Shown: positions 30,979 through 43,877, counted from the first letter of the stretch. The stretch: DNA of 64,000 nucleotides from Coturnix japonica (GCF_001577835.2 NC_029519.1:81088842-81152841); one strand, 5' to 3'. Program-made: numbers and translations. The notes: generated from the letters alone by a model not told the origin.

Positions 30979-32595
30979 CATCACGCTAGCCCTATCCTGT
31001 AGGCATTTTCTAGGCATCAGTTTCTGGCCATCCAGTGGACAGTGATAGGCAAGCTGTTTGGTTCAACCTAGAACACTTGTTCTCATCAGAGCAGCCAGCA
31101 CTGACCCCCTCTTGTGCCCAAAACCTCCAGCCAAGACACCTACAGAGGACTCATTGTTACAGGGCAGCTTTGTTGGCTTGGAGAGATAGCTGAGGATTTT
31201 GGATGCTATTCAGAAGAAAGCTCATTCCTGGTAACACACATTACAGCTAATTCAGTGCTGCCTTTTCCAGTGAAGCACTTACAAAAACAGCCGTGACAAA
31301 AGATATCCCAACCCAGCCATTTCAAAACCCTGCTCTCTCATTGCCATTAAATGAATGCCTGAGAGGTCTACCTTGTGTAAAGGAAAGAGAACACGGAGAC
31401 CAGATCCTCAGGTGGTGTAAGAGGGCATCCCTCCAAGGGAATCAAATGGCTCTCACTGATTTTCAGCCCATCCAAATGTCTCTGAAACTCTGCAGTGAAG
31501 ATTGCATTGCTATTGATCAGATACCAGCTATCACCAACGCAGGGAGAGATTTGTGCTTCTTGGGATGCAATAGAACAGGCTCCCAGACCCCGCTGAGAGA
31601 AACGGCAATTTAATAAGAGTTAAAACACGCTGTCCACCGAAAGGAAATGGAATAATCGTGCCCACTGTTGAGAAGCAGGACATGATTCCTACGGAGGAGA
31701 TGTTGCTTTGTCAGAAGGGGATTAGCAGAGTCTGAATCCCAGTGCTCAGCTTTGGAGGAAGAGCTCCTACCTGTCACAAATCTCCCTGTAGTGGGTACTG
31801 AGTCACTTAAAATAACATTCAGGCAGCAGCATCCACACCAATTTGCCTGATAAAGCCTTGATCTGAATCTTAATAGGAGCCGACAATTGTTGTCATCACG
31901 AGTTAGCAGCTCTGAGCTGCAGACGAGGACCTGCTGAAAGGACTGAGCTGCACCTCCTGGAGGGCTCCTTAAAGTGTTGGAAATAGGGACGAAAAATCAA
32001 GGGTCCCCATTCATCTCTAAGCAGGTAGTGTGTGAAGCTTGCCTATGGGGATGTGACTGGGCAAAGTCAGGAGACCTTCCCAACCACTTCTTTCCAGGAC
32101 TGGTTTGGCATGGAAATAGTATTAGAGAAGGCTGGTGGCTAAGAGAATGTGAAATCTCTGCACTGGGGTGGTGGATGCAGGTGCAGCCTTCCAGCTCCAT
32201 CACTGCCCATGGAGACAAAAAGAAAACACAAGGCAATGGGTTCAGCTCCTGCTCTGTAAATGAGCATCTCTCAGCATAATGAGGTATAACACTGATCTAT
32301 TAGTGTGCTCCTATCACCTCTCTTTCCATCTCACACCTCCCATAACTCCAGGTATTTACTGCAGACGTCCATTTGTCTCAAATCACTCTCCAGGTTGCAG
32401 TTCATCTTATTGCAGATAGACATTGGAAAGTAGGTCATATTAACCCGAATGTGGACAAATGGATCCCACCCTAAGTGACAACTTCTGTCATGTGCAATTC
32501 GCTCCTTTCTGTCACAAACAGAGTAAGTTTGAGCATTCAGCACAGTGTTATTCTGTAGGATTTGTTTAATTTCTCTTTTTTTTCCTTTGGCTGTC
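30979..32595. other. Unique sequence; possible conserved segment
   Basis: 31800-31930 contains the perfect 5+3+5 inverted repeat GACAATTGTTGTC (31882-31894), compatible with paired SOX-type ACAAT sites, in low-repeat sequence. Frames up to 106 codons (31293-31613) show no domain. Confidence 0.35.
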
Positions 32596-32776
32596 ACTGG
32601 TTGGGCATTGCCACAGGCTGCACAGGGAGGTGGTAGGCTCACCATCCCTGGAGGTGTTCCACATCCATGCAGATGGCACTTAGGGATATGGTTAGTGGGC
32701 ATGACAGGATGAGTTGGGCTTAAGCTTGGGGATCTTAGAGGTCTTTTCCAACCTTAACAATCCTGTGATTCTATAG
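32596..32776 (+). mobile_element. CR1 LINE, ~180-bp 3' fragment
   Basis: GGTTGGGCATTGCCACAGGC, TGCACAGGGAGGTGGTAGGC, CCATCCCTGGAGGTGTTCC, GATGGCACTTAGGGATATGG, GGGCTTAAGCTTGGGGATC and TTAGAGGTCTTTTCCAACC, with a short tail. Relatively well preserved. Confidence 0.95.
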
Positions 32777-33060
32777 ATGCTATAGACAAGGGGCCAACAA
32801 AGTGTATTTTCTTATATCCACAGGTCATAGTATGTAGACCACAAAACTGTGCTACTTTTGTAGCTACCATTGCTCCATATGGCTGATAAGTGAGGATAAT
32901 GTTGGTAAAATCACTTTGGATAAGATGGGACCCTCTGGAAATCACCATCCTATGGGCCTGGCAGTGTCTTATCCAAGACCTGGACCACTTTGGTCTTACC
33001 AGTCCTTGCCTGGAAGTCCTATACTGATTTATCCTATACTTACTTATCAAGTAGTGCACC

Positions 33061-33136
33061 AGGATATAAGGAAAAAGCTGTTTACAATAAGGATGGAGAA
33101 GCACTGGCATAGATTGCTCTGAGAGGTGGTGGGTGC
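33061..33136 (+). mobile_element. CR1 LINE, internal scrap without 3' end
   Basis: AGGATATAAGGAAAAAGCTG, ACAATAAGGATGGAGAAGCA and CTGGCATAGATTGCTCTGAG, followed by AGGTGGTGGGTGC, resemble the CR1 '..ttcaccc agagggtggt gaggcactgg aacaggttgc ccag' region, but the terminus is missing. A 172-codon minus-strand frame (32754-33272) spans this and the preceding CR1 antisense and is regarded as spurious. Confidence 0.6.
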
Positions 33137-36100
33137 TATGGAGAGGGGCCATGCAACTTCCCCAAGTGACAGGCAACCGTATTGTAAAGCAGTCGTACTT
33201 CTGTGCTCCGCAGAACAGGCAAAACGAATGGTAAAGATGCAGCAGTATTCCCTTCACTACCTTTAAAAGCATTTGGTGGCAAATATTCCTACCCCATTTG
33301 GTCCTCTGTTGGAAGATTAACAGCTTAAGTTTGCATGTGTGCCCCCCTCTGCCTCTCAGCCCTCCTCCTTTTCAGGACAAACACACCAATACATGGTATT
33401 GCTGCTTCATTTCCAAGCATTTTCCTGCCTGTGAATGCCAAAAAGTGACCAGCAAATATTTAATAGCATTTGTGGGCAGGTCTTACAACAAACACCTAAA
33501 CTGTCTTCACACTGTGCTTCAAAAGGCTTTCGGGGGTGGCACAGTGGGCTTTGCAAAGGCTACTTAAAAGCTTAGTGCTTATTACAGTATTACTGCAGTG
33601 ATGGGTAACACCCACCTTTGCATCACAGGCTGGTCAGAAAACTTTCCAGTTTTGTTTTCTTTGTTCTGTGAATTGCACCCTGGAATCACTGATACTGCAC
33701 AGGACACAGGCAGTATTGATCTTCAGGCTTTCCTTCCCATCACTTCCCCCAGCACTACTTCAAGTGCTCCTCTAATTACAGAAATAAGCTATTACAGCAT
33801 GCGTCCTCGCACTGCGCAAACGAGATGCAATAATACTTCAAATCCCTTCTTCCTAAACCAATATATATGAAGTGTGCACAAGCAGCTCTTAAATAAGGAT
33901 GAACCAAGCAAGCCACATCTGACCCTACACCTCTCCTATATTACCATTCTATTTTAGCAAGATCCAAGCACATGCTTCTTATCAGTCTGCTCTTCCTTGA
34001 GGTGCTTGAGGTCTAACTTTCCTCCACAATTAGAAGAGTTTTTGCATGTTAGTCTTCAAGGGGGAAGAAAAGAAAGAACATAATCATGCTGCTCCAGGAA
34101 CTGGGACTTTCACTTTGAAAAGTGGGTCTTATAAGACTCACTCCATGCTTACCCTTTAGTTCTTGCCTGGCCAAGTTGGATGCTCACACTCAGTGCTTTC
34201 TCCCAGTGGCCGTGTCACACTCACTCATTTGTATCTTTCTGTCATTTTTACTTATGCTTCTAAATCAAATTAGGGGTATTGTGTTGGCTTCGATTTAGTT
34301 TTCAACCTTTGATAATTGCTTGGCTGCTCTCTGCCCATGTGTTTCAACCCATTTGGATGGACTAATCTAAATTATTGCACCATGAGGGACTCGGTCTATG
34401 GGCAGAGAAGACATATTTGTCTAAAAAGCACTGAAATTACACCAAAATTGGCACCTGAGAGAGGGCAGTGAAATCAGTGTGGGGGGTTATCTGTACTTAG
34501 AGTAATAAGGAGGTATCAGCCCATGTTTCCATACAAAAGGACATGGACAGAGCTGCCATATACCAAGTCAAGAGGGGAGAAATGAGTTAGGGGGCAGAGA
34601 GATACCAAGATCTGAAATGCAATGGGGTCTGGGAGGATGAATCTGGGGACAGAGCAGGGTTAGGGAAAGGCAATCTGTGGGGGCTAGATGTTATATGGTT
34701 GTGTGGTGGGGCTGGGAACATGGCTGGGGCCATGGCAGGACCCATGTGATTATAGGGCTTCACGTGGCCATATTAAGTGCTTGAGTTGTCCCCAGTGAGT
34801 GAGTGCAGAGGGACCATCTGAAAGGTGCTCTTCAAAAAGCTCTGGTCCAAAATAACCAGCAGCCTGTGGTAGAAGCATGTAGCACCAGCAGCCTTCCCAC
34901 CAGGGGGCTTATTTGAGCTGTAAATGGGCTTCAGCTGCCCAGATGGCCAGGTGAGCTGCTCCTGTTCTGTTTTGGTAGTTGCATGCAAGGATGTTGAGAA
35001 AGATTGCAAGAAAATTGAAAACACAAGATGGAAATGTGTCCTCTTTGGCAGCTTTTTGTATATGCTGTACCATGAAGCTTGTAAAGGCTGGGGAAGACCC
35101 AGTTACCCCTGCTATTCTTAAAAGCAATCAGATTTTCTACGCTGCAAAGTTTTGATGGATGGATAGGGTGAGCTAAAATGAATATGGCACATGTTAAGAG
35201 GATTCAAAACCCTTGGCTGACGTCAGCTTGTGTCAGGAGGCAGGAAACATTTGCAAGGAAGATATGGTGCCTGAGGGATCATGTCTAACATGACACACGT
35301 GGAAACCCCAAACCACACCAAAGAAATCTCCAGAAGAAACAACACCCTCATTTTGCATGCACAGGGATGCCTAGATGATATGGTGAGAAGAACCAAAGCA
35401 GTCAGTAAACACACTGACACCATCTGAGGTGTAATCAGTACAGAGACTCATAGGGTGGTGTTGAAAATGGTGTGGGTTTTGGATGTGTAAATTAGGGATT
35501 TTGGAGGGAGAGGTCACGGTCCATGTCTGTCTATAGCAGTAGGGTCATCGTGACTGGGACACTGCATCTTGTTCTGGTATTTACCTTGAAAGCAAGAGAG
35601 GAATGATTGGAAAGTCTGAGTTAACCTGAGTGGACCCAGGAGTTCAAGTTGTTTTGTTATGAAAAAGGAAGGCCAAGAGGCGGCTGGAGTGCAGTCTGCC
35701 ATTCCCCTCATTAAGCACAGAAAACTGGCATCCCTTGTCAGTCTGTCAGACAAAGAGATAACGAGGTCCTGAGGACAGATGTTAAGGAGAGAAAAAATCA
35801 AACGTGAAATTACGTCCGCTTGTCCTTTTACTTGGAAAGGTAAATAAAAATGGAACCACTTCTCAGTGGCTGTGCTGCCAAATAAGACTTTCCAACCGGT
35901 CCTAGGTGAGTTCTGTTCTTTTACCAACTCCTACTGTCATTCCAGTAAATAGGAAGTGGGCAGCTGACCTAATGAGACATATCCAAAGTCTACATATGAG
36001 CTGCAGAGCACCTTCCATGACCACTGCAGAACACACAAAAAGAGAGAGCTTCAGAAGTGCCTCCAAGGCAAGAAGATGCTTCAGCTACCTGGCAGCCCTT

Positions 36101-37426
36101 CTTTCTTTTGCAAGGTGGAAGATGATGGGATAGAAAGCCTTGCAAGACCCTTAAAGCTGCCTGTCCTCAATCCCCTTGTGCTTTCCCAAGAAGGAAGGAG
36201 GTCACCAAGATCCACTCTTCCCGACAGCAAGGGGGAACAAGCCAGGAGACTTCACAGGGCTCATTATAGCAAAGGAAAGCCCATTGTGCAGGGAGCAGAT
36301 GCACAGAAATAACCAGTTGTAGACCTTTGCTCAGATGCTTTCCCATCTGAAAGCATGCCCTCCTGTGTCTGTGCTTAGCTACAATGGCAGTAATAGTGAC
36401 AAAAAATGTATAGCTGAAAGAGGAAAAGTAAATACAGCCCCCCCTAAAATCAACAAGCCCTTAAATAGGTAATGGTAATTTCCAGATTAGTCTTAAATAT
36501 TTAATTAGAATGAAGTGAGGAGGGAAAGATAAAACATTGACCTGATGTCCAGAGCAGCCACCTCTGCTGTTCCTGCCCAGTGCTGAGGACAAGAACAGGA
36601 AATTGGGAATTCCTAGAGTTCCTAGCCAGGATGTTTTTTACTGAGTTGATCTAAGAAGTAGGACAGGACTTACCTAGAGATGGATAAATGATGCACCAGA
36701 GGTGCCAGTCACTTATTGCCCATCCCAAGAGTCTAAGGAGCCATGATGTATGAGTTAGAGTCAGATGAGACAACCTGAAACCCAGGGCCTGGATATGATC
36801 TTTGTATCAACCCACAGATGGTGTGAGCCACTGCTCAATTCAAAACTCATCCACAGTCACACGTGGTCCTCACAGCAGCCATCAGTGTTCAGGAAAGGGT
36901 CACGATGAAATTTGGCAGCCCTGTGGCCAGCCATGCCCAGCCTACTTGCTATGACCCAAGCAGAGTGGAGTTCCTTCAATACCACTTGCTTTATAAACCG
37001 ACAAAAAGCAAAGTCCAAGTTCTTCTAGGGGCATTTTTGGAAGACCATCATGAGCTCCCATCAGATCACAGTGGTTTGCCTTCTCATTAACACATCAGGC
37101 ACCCCCAGAGAGTGTCATAAAAGCAATTTATTTTCTCTTCAAATGAACACAGGTCTGAATACTGGAATGAGATGTGGAGGTTGGGAGGGAGCGAGGGGTG
37201 TTGTCTGCAAGCAAATCCCCATTGGCTCTGGCTGTAACGTTGAATTGGGCTGCATCTGTCACATCTGATTAAAGCATGTTGTCCTTTTTTATCTCCCTGA
37301 TCTAAGCTATGATTCTTCTGTTTTTATGTGACATTTCCTTGGCAATATAACTGCTTAGATTATATATTCAGAATGTTTCCGAAACCATAAAACATCCAGA
37401 TTGCAAAGAGCACTTATCTGCACAGT
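33137..37426. other. Long unique stretch without CR1
   Basis: About 4.3 kb with no recognisable transposon or tandem array. 35740-35880 retains several CpGs (AACGAGG, AACGTG, TACGTCCGC). The longest frame is 137 codons (35514-35927, minus) with no domain. CCCCCC-containing and AT-rich patches near 36435-36510 are unremarkable. Confidence 0.4.
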
Positions 37427-37545
37427 TATGTTTTTGTTTGGATTTTCTTTTTTTTATTGTTTTTATTTTTTCTTGGCCCGTTTGTTATGTTTTGCTTTAT
37501 GGGTTGTTATTTTGTAAAGTCACTTTTTTATTATTATTATTATTT
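37427..37545. repeat. T-rich / (ATT)n low-complexity block
   Basis: Runs of T (up to nine) interspersed with TTTTATT, ending in a short (ATT)n array at about 37528-37545. No adjacent retroposon body was found, so this is not a clear reversed poly-A tail. Confidence 0.85.
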
Positions 37546-39357
37546 ATGTTATTTTACAAGTGTTGATGCTATTTGTAAAGAAGGCATGCGAGGCTTTTAA
37601 TGTTTTTAACTCAGAACAAAGACACCCGTGCCATACTTGACTGAAAATGGGACTTCTGAGCTTAAAGACCACCGTTTCTCTTCTGTTGAACTAATGTGAA
37701 GGCAGGATGAATCCATTAAGCTTTTGGATCAACAAAAGATTAAGAGAAACAAGAATCTCACCCAAAATGGTCATATCTACAGTTCAGTTTTCTGGGAAGT
37801 GCCTGGACTGCATCACCACTTGTGCAATCCATGATTGCTGGCAATAGTGACAAAAACAGAAATTGGAAGTTGTTGCTTTTCAAGACATGATGCCTCCAAG
37901 ACCTGTGAGTTACACAAGAGGTTGAATGGAGTGTCACAAGAATGAATATCCCAGATAATTCTCTCTCCAGTCGTGGGTATCTCTGCAAGTTTGAGTGCAA
38001 ACATTGACAAACCAGACCCATCCAGAGCTAGAATCAAGCTTACTGAGTCCAGGAACAATTCATGTTGGGTATTTGTACACTACCTGCAAGAACTCAGCCA
38101 CTGTGCTGATCCATTCAGACACACCTGGTTCCCTGATCATGACCCAGATGCACTATCTATTGAGAAGGCACAAGGAGGAGGCCAAGACTGAGACCTTTCT
38201 TACCTATCCCTCCAGCACAAAGAACCTATCCCTAGCTACTTCTACCTGAATAGATAGACTCCAGATTGCAACGGGATCTTAAAAACACTCTAGTCCACAA
38301 CTTAGGAAACTAAGCTCCTCCAGTGTCATTGTGTTTTCTTACCTGGATGGCTACTTCCAGGCTTCTCTCTTCCTGTAACTTCACACACCCTACCCTACGA
38401 GGCCATGCTAGGTTCCTTGGCTAACTGGCCAGCATGGCTGGGATATAACGACTAGATCACTGTGAGCCGTGATCTGGAAAGCCTTTTCGTCCCATTAAAG
38501 TGTCTCATCTTTGTGCCCACATAATCCTTCCTCATTTTCACCCGTTATCAGAGGGGTCTGAAAGAATTCTGTTAAAAAACAACCTTGTCTGTGTGTATGT
38601 GCTCAGAAGATAAATAGAATCACTGGGACTGATTGACTAATAAACTCCTTTCTAGAGTCTGCTGATTATTCCTATGGAGGCAAAACCATGCTGATGAATT
38701 AGCAATGGATTATTAGAGTAGCCTTGTGTCCTGTCTGCAGGGCTAATTTTCCTGCTGAGGTAACGTGTGTTTACTCAGCCAAATATTCTAATGCCTTATC
38801 TTTGTCTTCTTGTTTGCAAGAAAATAATTCACATCTTCCTCACTGAACTCTGGTTGTGGACAGGGGAGTGATTGAAGGGCTCTGCTGTTTTGACAGACTG
38901 GAAGAAGAGGCTGTGTAAAGAATTGTTTCCCAGCTCAAACACAAGTCATCTATTAAATAAACTGACAAGATAGACAAACCATCTCACACAGAGCTCGAAT
39001 TCAGGCTTTGGTTATTCTGTTTACCAAGGAGACCTTGAATGTGTAGGTCAGAATTGTCACCTGGAAACCTGATACACTGGTAAGAAAGCACAAAAGCACG
39101 AGGGCAGCTAACAGAGGTGCTGAGGTCATTGAGAAACTCATAACACGGCTGAGAGAACAAGGAACCACAGAGCAGGATTTGTATATAGGTGAGCCCTTGG
39201 GACCAACAGCATTAACATTATCTTCTGAGAACAGCAGGCTCCTACAAACACTTTGCACTTGTTCTTCAAGGACAATGAAGTTGGTGGCCCACTGGTAGGA
39301 AGCCATGTGTGGGCAGGATCAGAACAGCCACGGGCACAGGGAATGAGCTGAAGGTTT
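37546..39357. other. Unique sequence, nothing recognised
   Basis: Frames of up to 101 codons (39001-39306, minus) lack domains. No repeat family was recognised. Confidence 0.4.
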
Positions 39358-39567
39358 AGAATCGTAGAATCATAAAGGTTGGAAAAAACCTCTAAGATCA
39401 TCAATTCCATCGACTCATCCCCTCCATGCCCATTAACCATGTCACTCGGTGCCACATCTCCATGGTTCTTGGAGACCTCCAGAGATTGTGGCTTGACCAC
39501 TCTATGGGCAGCCTGTTCCAGTGCCTGACCACTCTTCCTGAATTTTTCCTAATATCCAACCTGAATT
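39358..39567 (-). mobile_element. CR1 LINE, ~210-bp 3' fragment
   Basis: AGAATCGTAGAATCATAAAG, GTTGGAAAAAACCTCTAAG, CCATGTCACTCGGTGCCAC, ATCTCCATGGTTCTTGGAG, GGGCAGCCTGTTCCAGTGCC and TTCCTAATATCCAACCTG. A clean member of the same subfamily as 17613 and 55581. Confidence 0.95.
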
Positions 39568-40825
39568 ATTTGGCAGTGTACGATATCCTGGCAAAATCAC
39601 AGAAAACAACAGTGCAAAACCCACAGCTGTCAAGTTCCTACTCACACATGGACTTGAAACAGAGTCTGCCCCAGAAAGAGCAGCCCCTTCTCCACTCTTG
39701 GGGATGAACAAGCCAGGGGAAATTCAAACAACTTCCACTGGAAAAACCCTTTTTCTGAGCAATGACTGACTCTGAGCTCACTGTACTGGAACTGTCTCAT
39801 GGATATTGTGCATCATTCATACAGGAGTTTTTTTCCCATCCAACAAGGTTGTAAATCCCTGCTAAACCCTTTCCATTTCTCTTCTTGTGTTTCCAGAGCA
39901 CACTGAAAGCTTCCAGGCTGCCTCTTAATCTTGTCATCAGTGTTGCATTGCTCCAATGCCATGTGGGAGCACCTGGGCCTAGCATCAGCCAAGCATTACA
40001 TAGGACAGTGATGGGGCCAGACTCAATGGCTCAAATCAACTATGGCCTGACACATAACTGAATGCCAAATTCCTCCTTGGCATTTTCCTTCAGCCACATC
40101 TCTCAGATCTGGAGAAATATCCCCCAAAAGAGCAGAACTAACAAGAAGACAAATGATTGGGGATATGAAGAGCAGAACAGCTGTGTAACAGCAGCATGAA
40201 TGGCCCATGGGCCACACTCCCATTCTGATTCTGGATCTACATGAACAGCCTGCGTGGTGGGAGCAGGGATTCAGGCTGCCCTAAGCACTGAGCCAGGGGG
40301 TGCACCCTGCCCTTGCTAACCCATGAACGCAACAGCATTTCAGCATTTGCATTTAGATGAGAGCAGCTATGAACCAAAATGGCCTTTTGTCACCACACAG
40401 CTGCTGCACACAGCTGATGCTTGAAGGAAAAAGTCCCTTCTGGCAGTTTCACATCAGGACCCTGCACAGTCCTTTGGTGTCTTCCTCCATTCATTTGTAT
40501 ACAGGGTGGAAATACCAGTGAGCGGCAAGACTTCCCTGTAGCATCTTCCCATTGGTCTCATCCCATCACTTCCACGCCTACTACCACTACACAAAGCACT
40601 GGAGTGAGAAATTCTGCTTACATACACATTAAGAAACCTGAACACGATCTGTGTGCTTGATTCAGCTTCCTAGAAGACACCAAGTAGAGAGCTATCCCTG
40701 TTCTCAGAGTACTATATGAGCTGAACCTCTGCTGGAGTGATTTTACCATCCATGGCGAATTCTGATTTATCCTCTGTGATGTCCAGAGGTTTCCAGCAAG
40801 ATGTAGGATTTGTTATTTGTTTGGT
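39568..40825. other. Unique sequence, nothing recognised
   Basis: Contains one POU octamer match (ATTTGCAT, 40345-40352), not more than chance. Frames up to 93 codons have no domain. Confidence 0.4.
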
Positions 40826-40988
40826 TATCTATCCAGCTACCCACACCCCTACCTATACCTATCTGTACTTCTTTATCTATTTTCTGTCAACGTCTACATC
40901 TACATCTATGTCTACATCTATGCCTATGTCTATATCTATGTCTACCTATTTGTCTGTCTGTATCTATTTATCTACCTATCTATCTATT
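40826..40988. repeat. Compound (TCTAYN)n / (CTAT)n microsatellite
   Basis: Imperfect pyrimidine/A array moving from CTACC/CTATAC units, through hexamers TCTACA and TCTATG, to TCTG and finally CTAT tetramers at 40966-40987. The gradual shift in unit size shows successive slippage generations. It opens repetitive frames in all three plus phases (for example a Tyr-Ile-Tyr-Val ladder); none is a gene. Confidence 0.93.
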
Positions 40989-41570
40989 GCGAAATCAACC
41001 CTCACCAAAAAATACTGACTCACTGCAATTAAAGTGTCTTCTATTTTTTGCAGGAATACAATGTTTTGGGAGATGCCAATAACATCTAGGTATGTAGGAG
41101 CTCACACTGTCCTCTCTTGGAGTGGGAAATGGGGTCAAAGCTGAGCTATTAACACGGGTACTCTATAAGGCCTATGAATTCTGTGGGTTACAAAACCACA
41201 ATAAAGATCTCATCTGAAAGTTGATGGTTTCAGATAAGTAAGTTCAGCTGAAATCCTTCTAAATACGAACACCTTCCTATTCTGGAAACTGAAATATTCG
41301 TAATGGAAGATTTCCTCTCTCTAAGAAGTGTCCCCCCTTGCAGAGGTACCATCTATTTGTTTACCAACCTTATTTTAGAACTAATATTAAACCAGCATTG
41401 CTCTCTTGGCAGGAATGTTTTTCCCCCTCAATGGTGAAATTGCATGTGAATTCTGAATTTTCCAGTTAATTGAGCAAGCAAAGCACTGGCAATGTAACAA
41501 GCCCCTGTAATGTACATATGCTCTATTCTACTTTTCCTCAGGGGCTCCATATTGATGTAGTCATAGGGAA
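40989..41570. other. Unique spacer between two tandem arrays
   Basis: Nothing recognised. It separates the pyrimidine microsatellite from the purine tract by under 600 bp. Confidence 0.45.
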
Positions 41571-41940
41571 AAGAGAGGACAAGAAGAGGGAGAAAAGGGA
41601 GGGAGGGGAGGGAGGGGAGGGGAGGGGAGGGGAGGGGAGGGGAGGGGGAGGGGAGGGAGGGGAGGGGAGGGAGGGGGAGGTGGGGGGAGGGGAGGGAGGG
41701 GAGGGGGAGGGGAGGGGAGGGGAGGGAAGGGAAGGGAAGGGAAGGGAGGGGAGGGGGACAAGGGCGAGGAAGGAAGGGAAGGGGTAGGAAGGAAGGAAGG
41801 GAAGGGAAAGGGAAGGGAAGGAAGGGAAGGAAGGGAAGGGAAGGGAAGGAAGGGAAGGAAAGGGAAGGGGAAGGAAAGGGAAGGGAAGGGAAGGGAAGGG
41901 AAGGGAAGGGAAGGGAAGGGAAGGGAAGGGAAGGGAAGGG
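41571..41940. repeat. 370-bp purine tract, (GGGGA)n to (GGGAA)n
   Basis: Almost pure purine on the plus strand. The left half (41590-41757) is GGGGA/GGGA units with dozens of G3-G5 runs. The right half (41780-41940) is GGAA/GGGAA units ending in a highly regular GGGAA array. Interruptions occur mainly at 41680 (GGTGGGG) and 41757-41785. The minus strand opens a 179-codon Pro/Ser/Leu/Phe frame that merely mirrors the repeat. The density of G-runs predicts G-quadruplex or triplex (H-DNA) potential. Confidence 0.97.
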
Positions 41941-43877
41941 GTACCTCTGAAACCCTTTCCAGCTCATTTTTTCTGCATCTTAAGGTTTATCTCAGGATCC
42001 CTCAAAAACAGAGATGCTTCTGTCCATGCGAGTTTTGAGGGGAAAAATCTGGTCAGTGAGGGAACACTTGCTCAAAGGCAAACACCAGGAAAATGGCCAT
42101 TCTGGGATGGAAACTTCATCTTCCCCATGAAGCTGGATCAGGTTCAAGAGTTCAAGTGCAATCCTGGCATCCCCAGCTAGGGAAGGCATTCATGGCAATC
42201 ATAGGGCTTGGACTCAAAATGGGATAACCCAGAAACCCCTGCCCAGTGCAAACAATCTTTTAGGCCACCCTACCACAGAGCCAACCCCATTCAAAGCAGG
42301 ATACAACCCATCAACTCCAAGGCAAAGCATAATTGGGGGACAGCTCCTGGTGTAAAGCCCTGTGGCTCCAACAACACCCAGCAGCAGGAAGCCAGCAGGA
42401 CAATGCCAACTTCCAGCCAGCAGGAAGCTGGACTCGTACCAAAACACGCATTAAATCCCCATTTGGGAGACAGGGTTTTACTTAACATGTGCTCCTCATT
42501 GGCACAGTTTGTTTTCTGTAGAAACAGGATCATCACTGAGAGCAGCAGATGTGTGAGGGCAGCACGCTCAGCGATGGGTCTGCCCCCAGCATTGCTTAAG
42601 CCCTTGGATTGAATGTAGCTCCATGTCTTACAGCGGGGTTCATGTTCTCTTCCAGGCTTGTATCTGAATTGCCAGTCAAAACATGAGTGAAGTGTGACTG
42701 CGCTCCTGGCATTAGTGCAGGAAATTCCTTCCCTTTCACAAAAAAGATTAATATAATATAATAAATAAATAGCATACATTTCCCTCTGCTTGGAGACAGG
42801 GGCTTTGCAGGATGAAAAGTCATCTGCCTTTACCAGGCTTGGGATGTCCTTACAACAGTGAAGGACCCAGCCCCTCCATTTTAATTTGAGTCTTAAGGCC
42901 CAAAGTTCTTATATAAATGCCTCTAGGGTTTTCAAAGCATTTCTTTATTTCTTTCCCTATCACCATTAGAAGCCAAAATTTTGGTCATTTCCAGGTCTCC
43001 CCAGCTCCATTCCTGCTTCACACTGGAGATGTGGCAAAGCAGCTCCGTTCCATTCCTTCACTACCTTCCTTCTTGGCCAACTCTCCATGGTACATCCTAC
43101 TGCCTTTCACTCCTAGCTCTGATATTCCCATTATTTTCCCCTCTTCCCATGCAAGGGTTAAGAATAAATCACTTCCAAATCATTCTAGAAACCCTTTCAG
43201 GTGGGACCTCCTGCCAATGCCGGAACCTATTTGTATCCCACTGTTCCCAGCCATGTGGCAGGTGATTCTTAGTCACAACGCATTTGCTTTGCTCCTGCAG
43301 GACTGTCATCTAGTGTTTACTCCGGGACCACAGGAAAAGAAATTGCTGGTTGAAAACAGGGCTTGTACACAGGAACTACTCATTTACCGTCTTGCACAGG
43401 GTGTCATAATTTTATTAAAACTCAGACAGGCCTGACACCTTGGTGACAGAATATAATTTCCCTAACCGAACGCCTTGACACCAAAAATTAGGTTAAATCA
43501 CATTATTTTAAAGGAGCAGATGGGGAACGCTAAACGTTTAGCCAGGGAAACACTGAGATTGCCATAGTCCATTACTGCCACAGCATGGCAGGGTACCTAA
43601 TGGCCTCCATTAGCAGAAGCCACAGGTAGAGGTCCATCCCTGAGTGGTCGTGTTCCTTTGCAAAAAATAGCTTTCCTCCCCCCCAACCCCTCTCAAACAC
43701 AGCAGGCCTGGAGCTGCTGTGGGAGATGGTCAGGTTTATAGTGAGGTTGTAAATATAAGAGAGTAGGGGTTAAAGTGTGACTCAGTGAGCGTCTCTCCAC
43801 CTACAGCAGCCCTGCAGCAGGAGTCGAGGATGACTGCTTGGCTCCCTACACCTTCAGAAAGCTCCTGTTTGCCATCA
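41941..43877. other. Unique sequence with 162- and 172-codon frames
   Basis: Frames at 42291-42779 (minus) and 42917-43435 (plus) are long for chance, but overlap other open frames in neighbouring phases and show no domain. 43440-43560 is varied, CpG-retaining sequence (CCGAACGCC, GAACGCTAAACG). No transposon was recognised. Confidence 0.35.

Noticed and set aside
32754-33272. 172-codon minus-strand open frame
   Set aside because: It begins and ends in CR1 antisense sequence, and nothing between them resembles a known domain.
33137-39357. 6.2-kb gap without CR1 as possible evidence of selection against insertions
   Set aside because: With 44 copies in 64 kb the mean spacing is about 1.45 kb. 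A gap this size somewhere among ~44 intervals has an expected count near 0.6 under random placement, so it is not significant.
41428-41967. 179-codon minus-strand open frame rich in Pro, Ser, Leu and Phe
   Set aside because: It only translates the GGGGA/GGGAA purine tract. The complementary frames are equally open, and the product is pure low complexity.
42917-43435. 172-codon plus-strand open frame
   Set aside because: No recognisable family, and a 94-codon frame overlaps it in another phase. Its length is not extreme given 64 kb searched in six frames.
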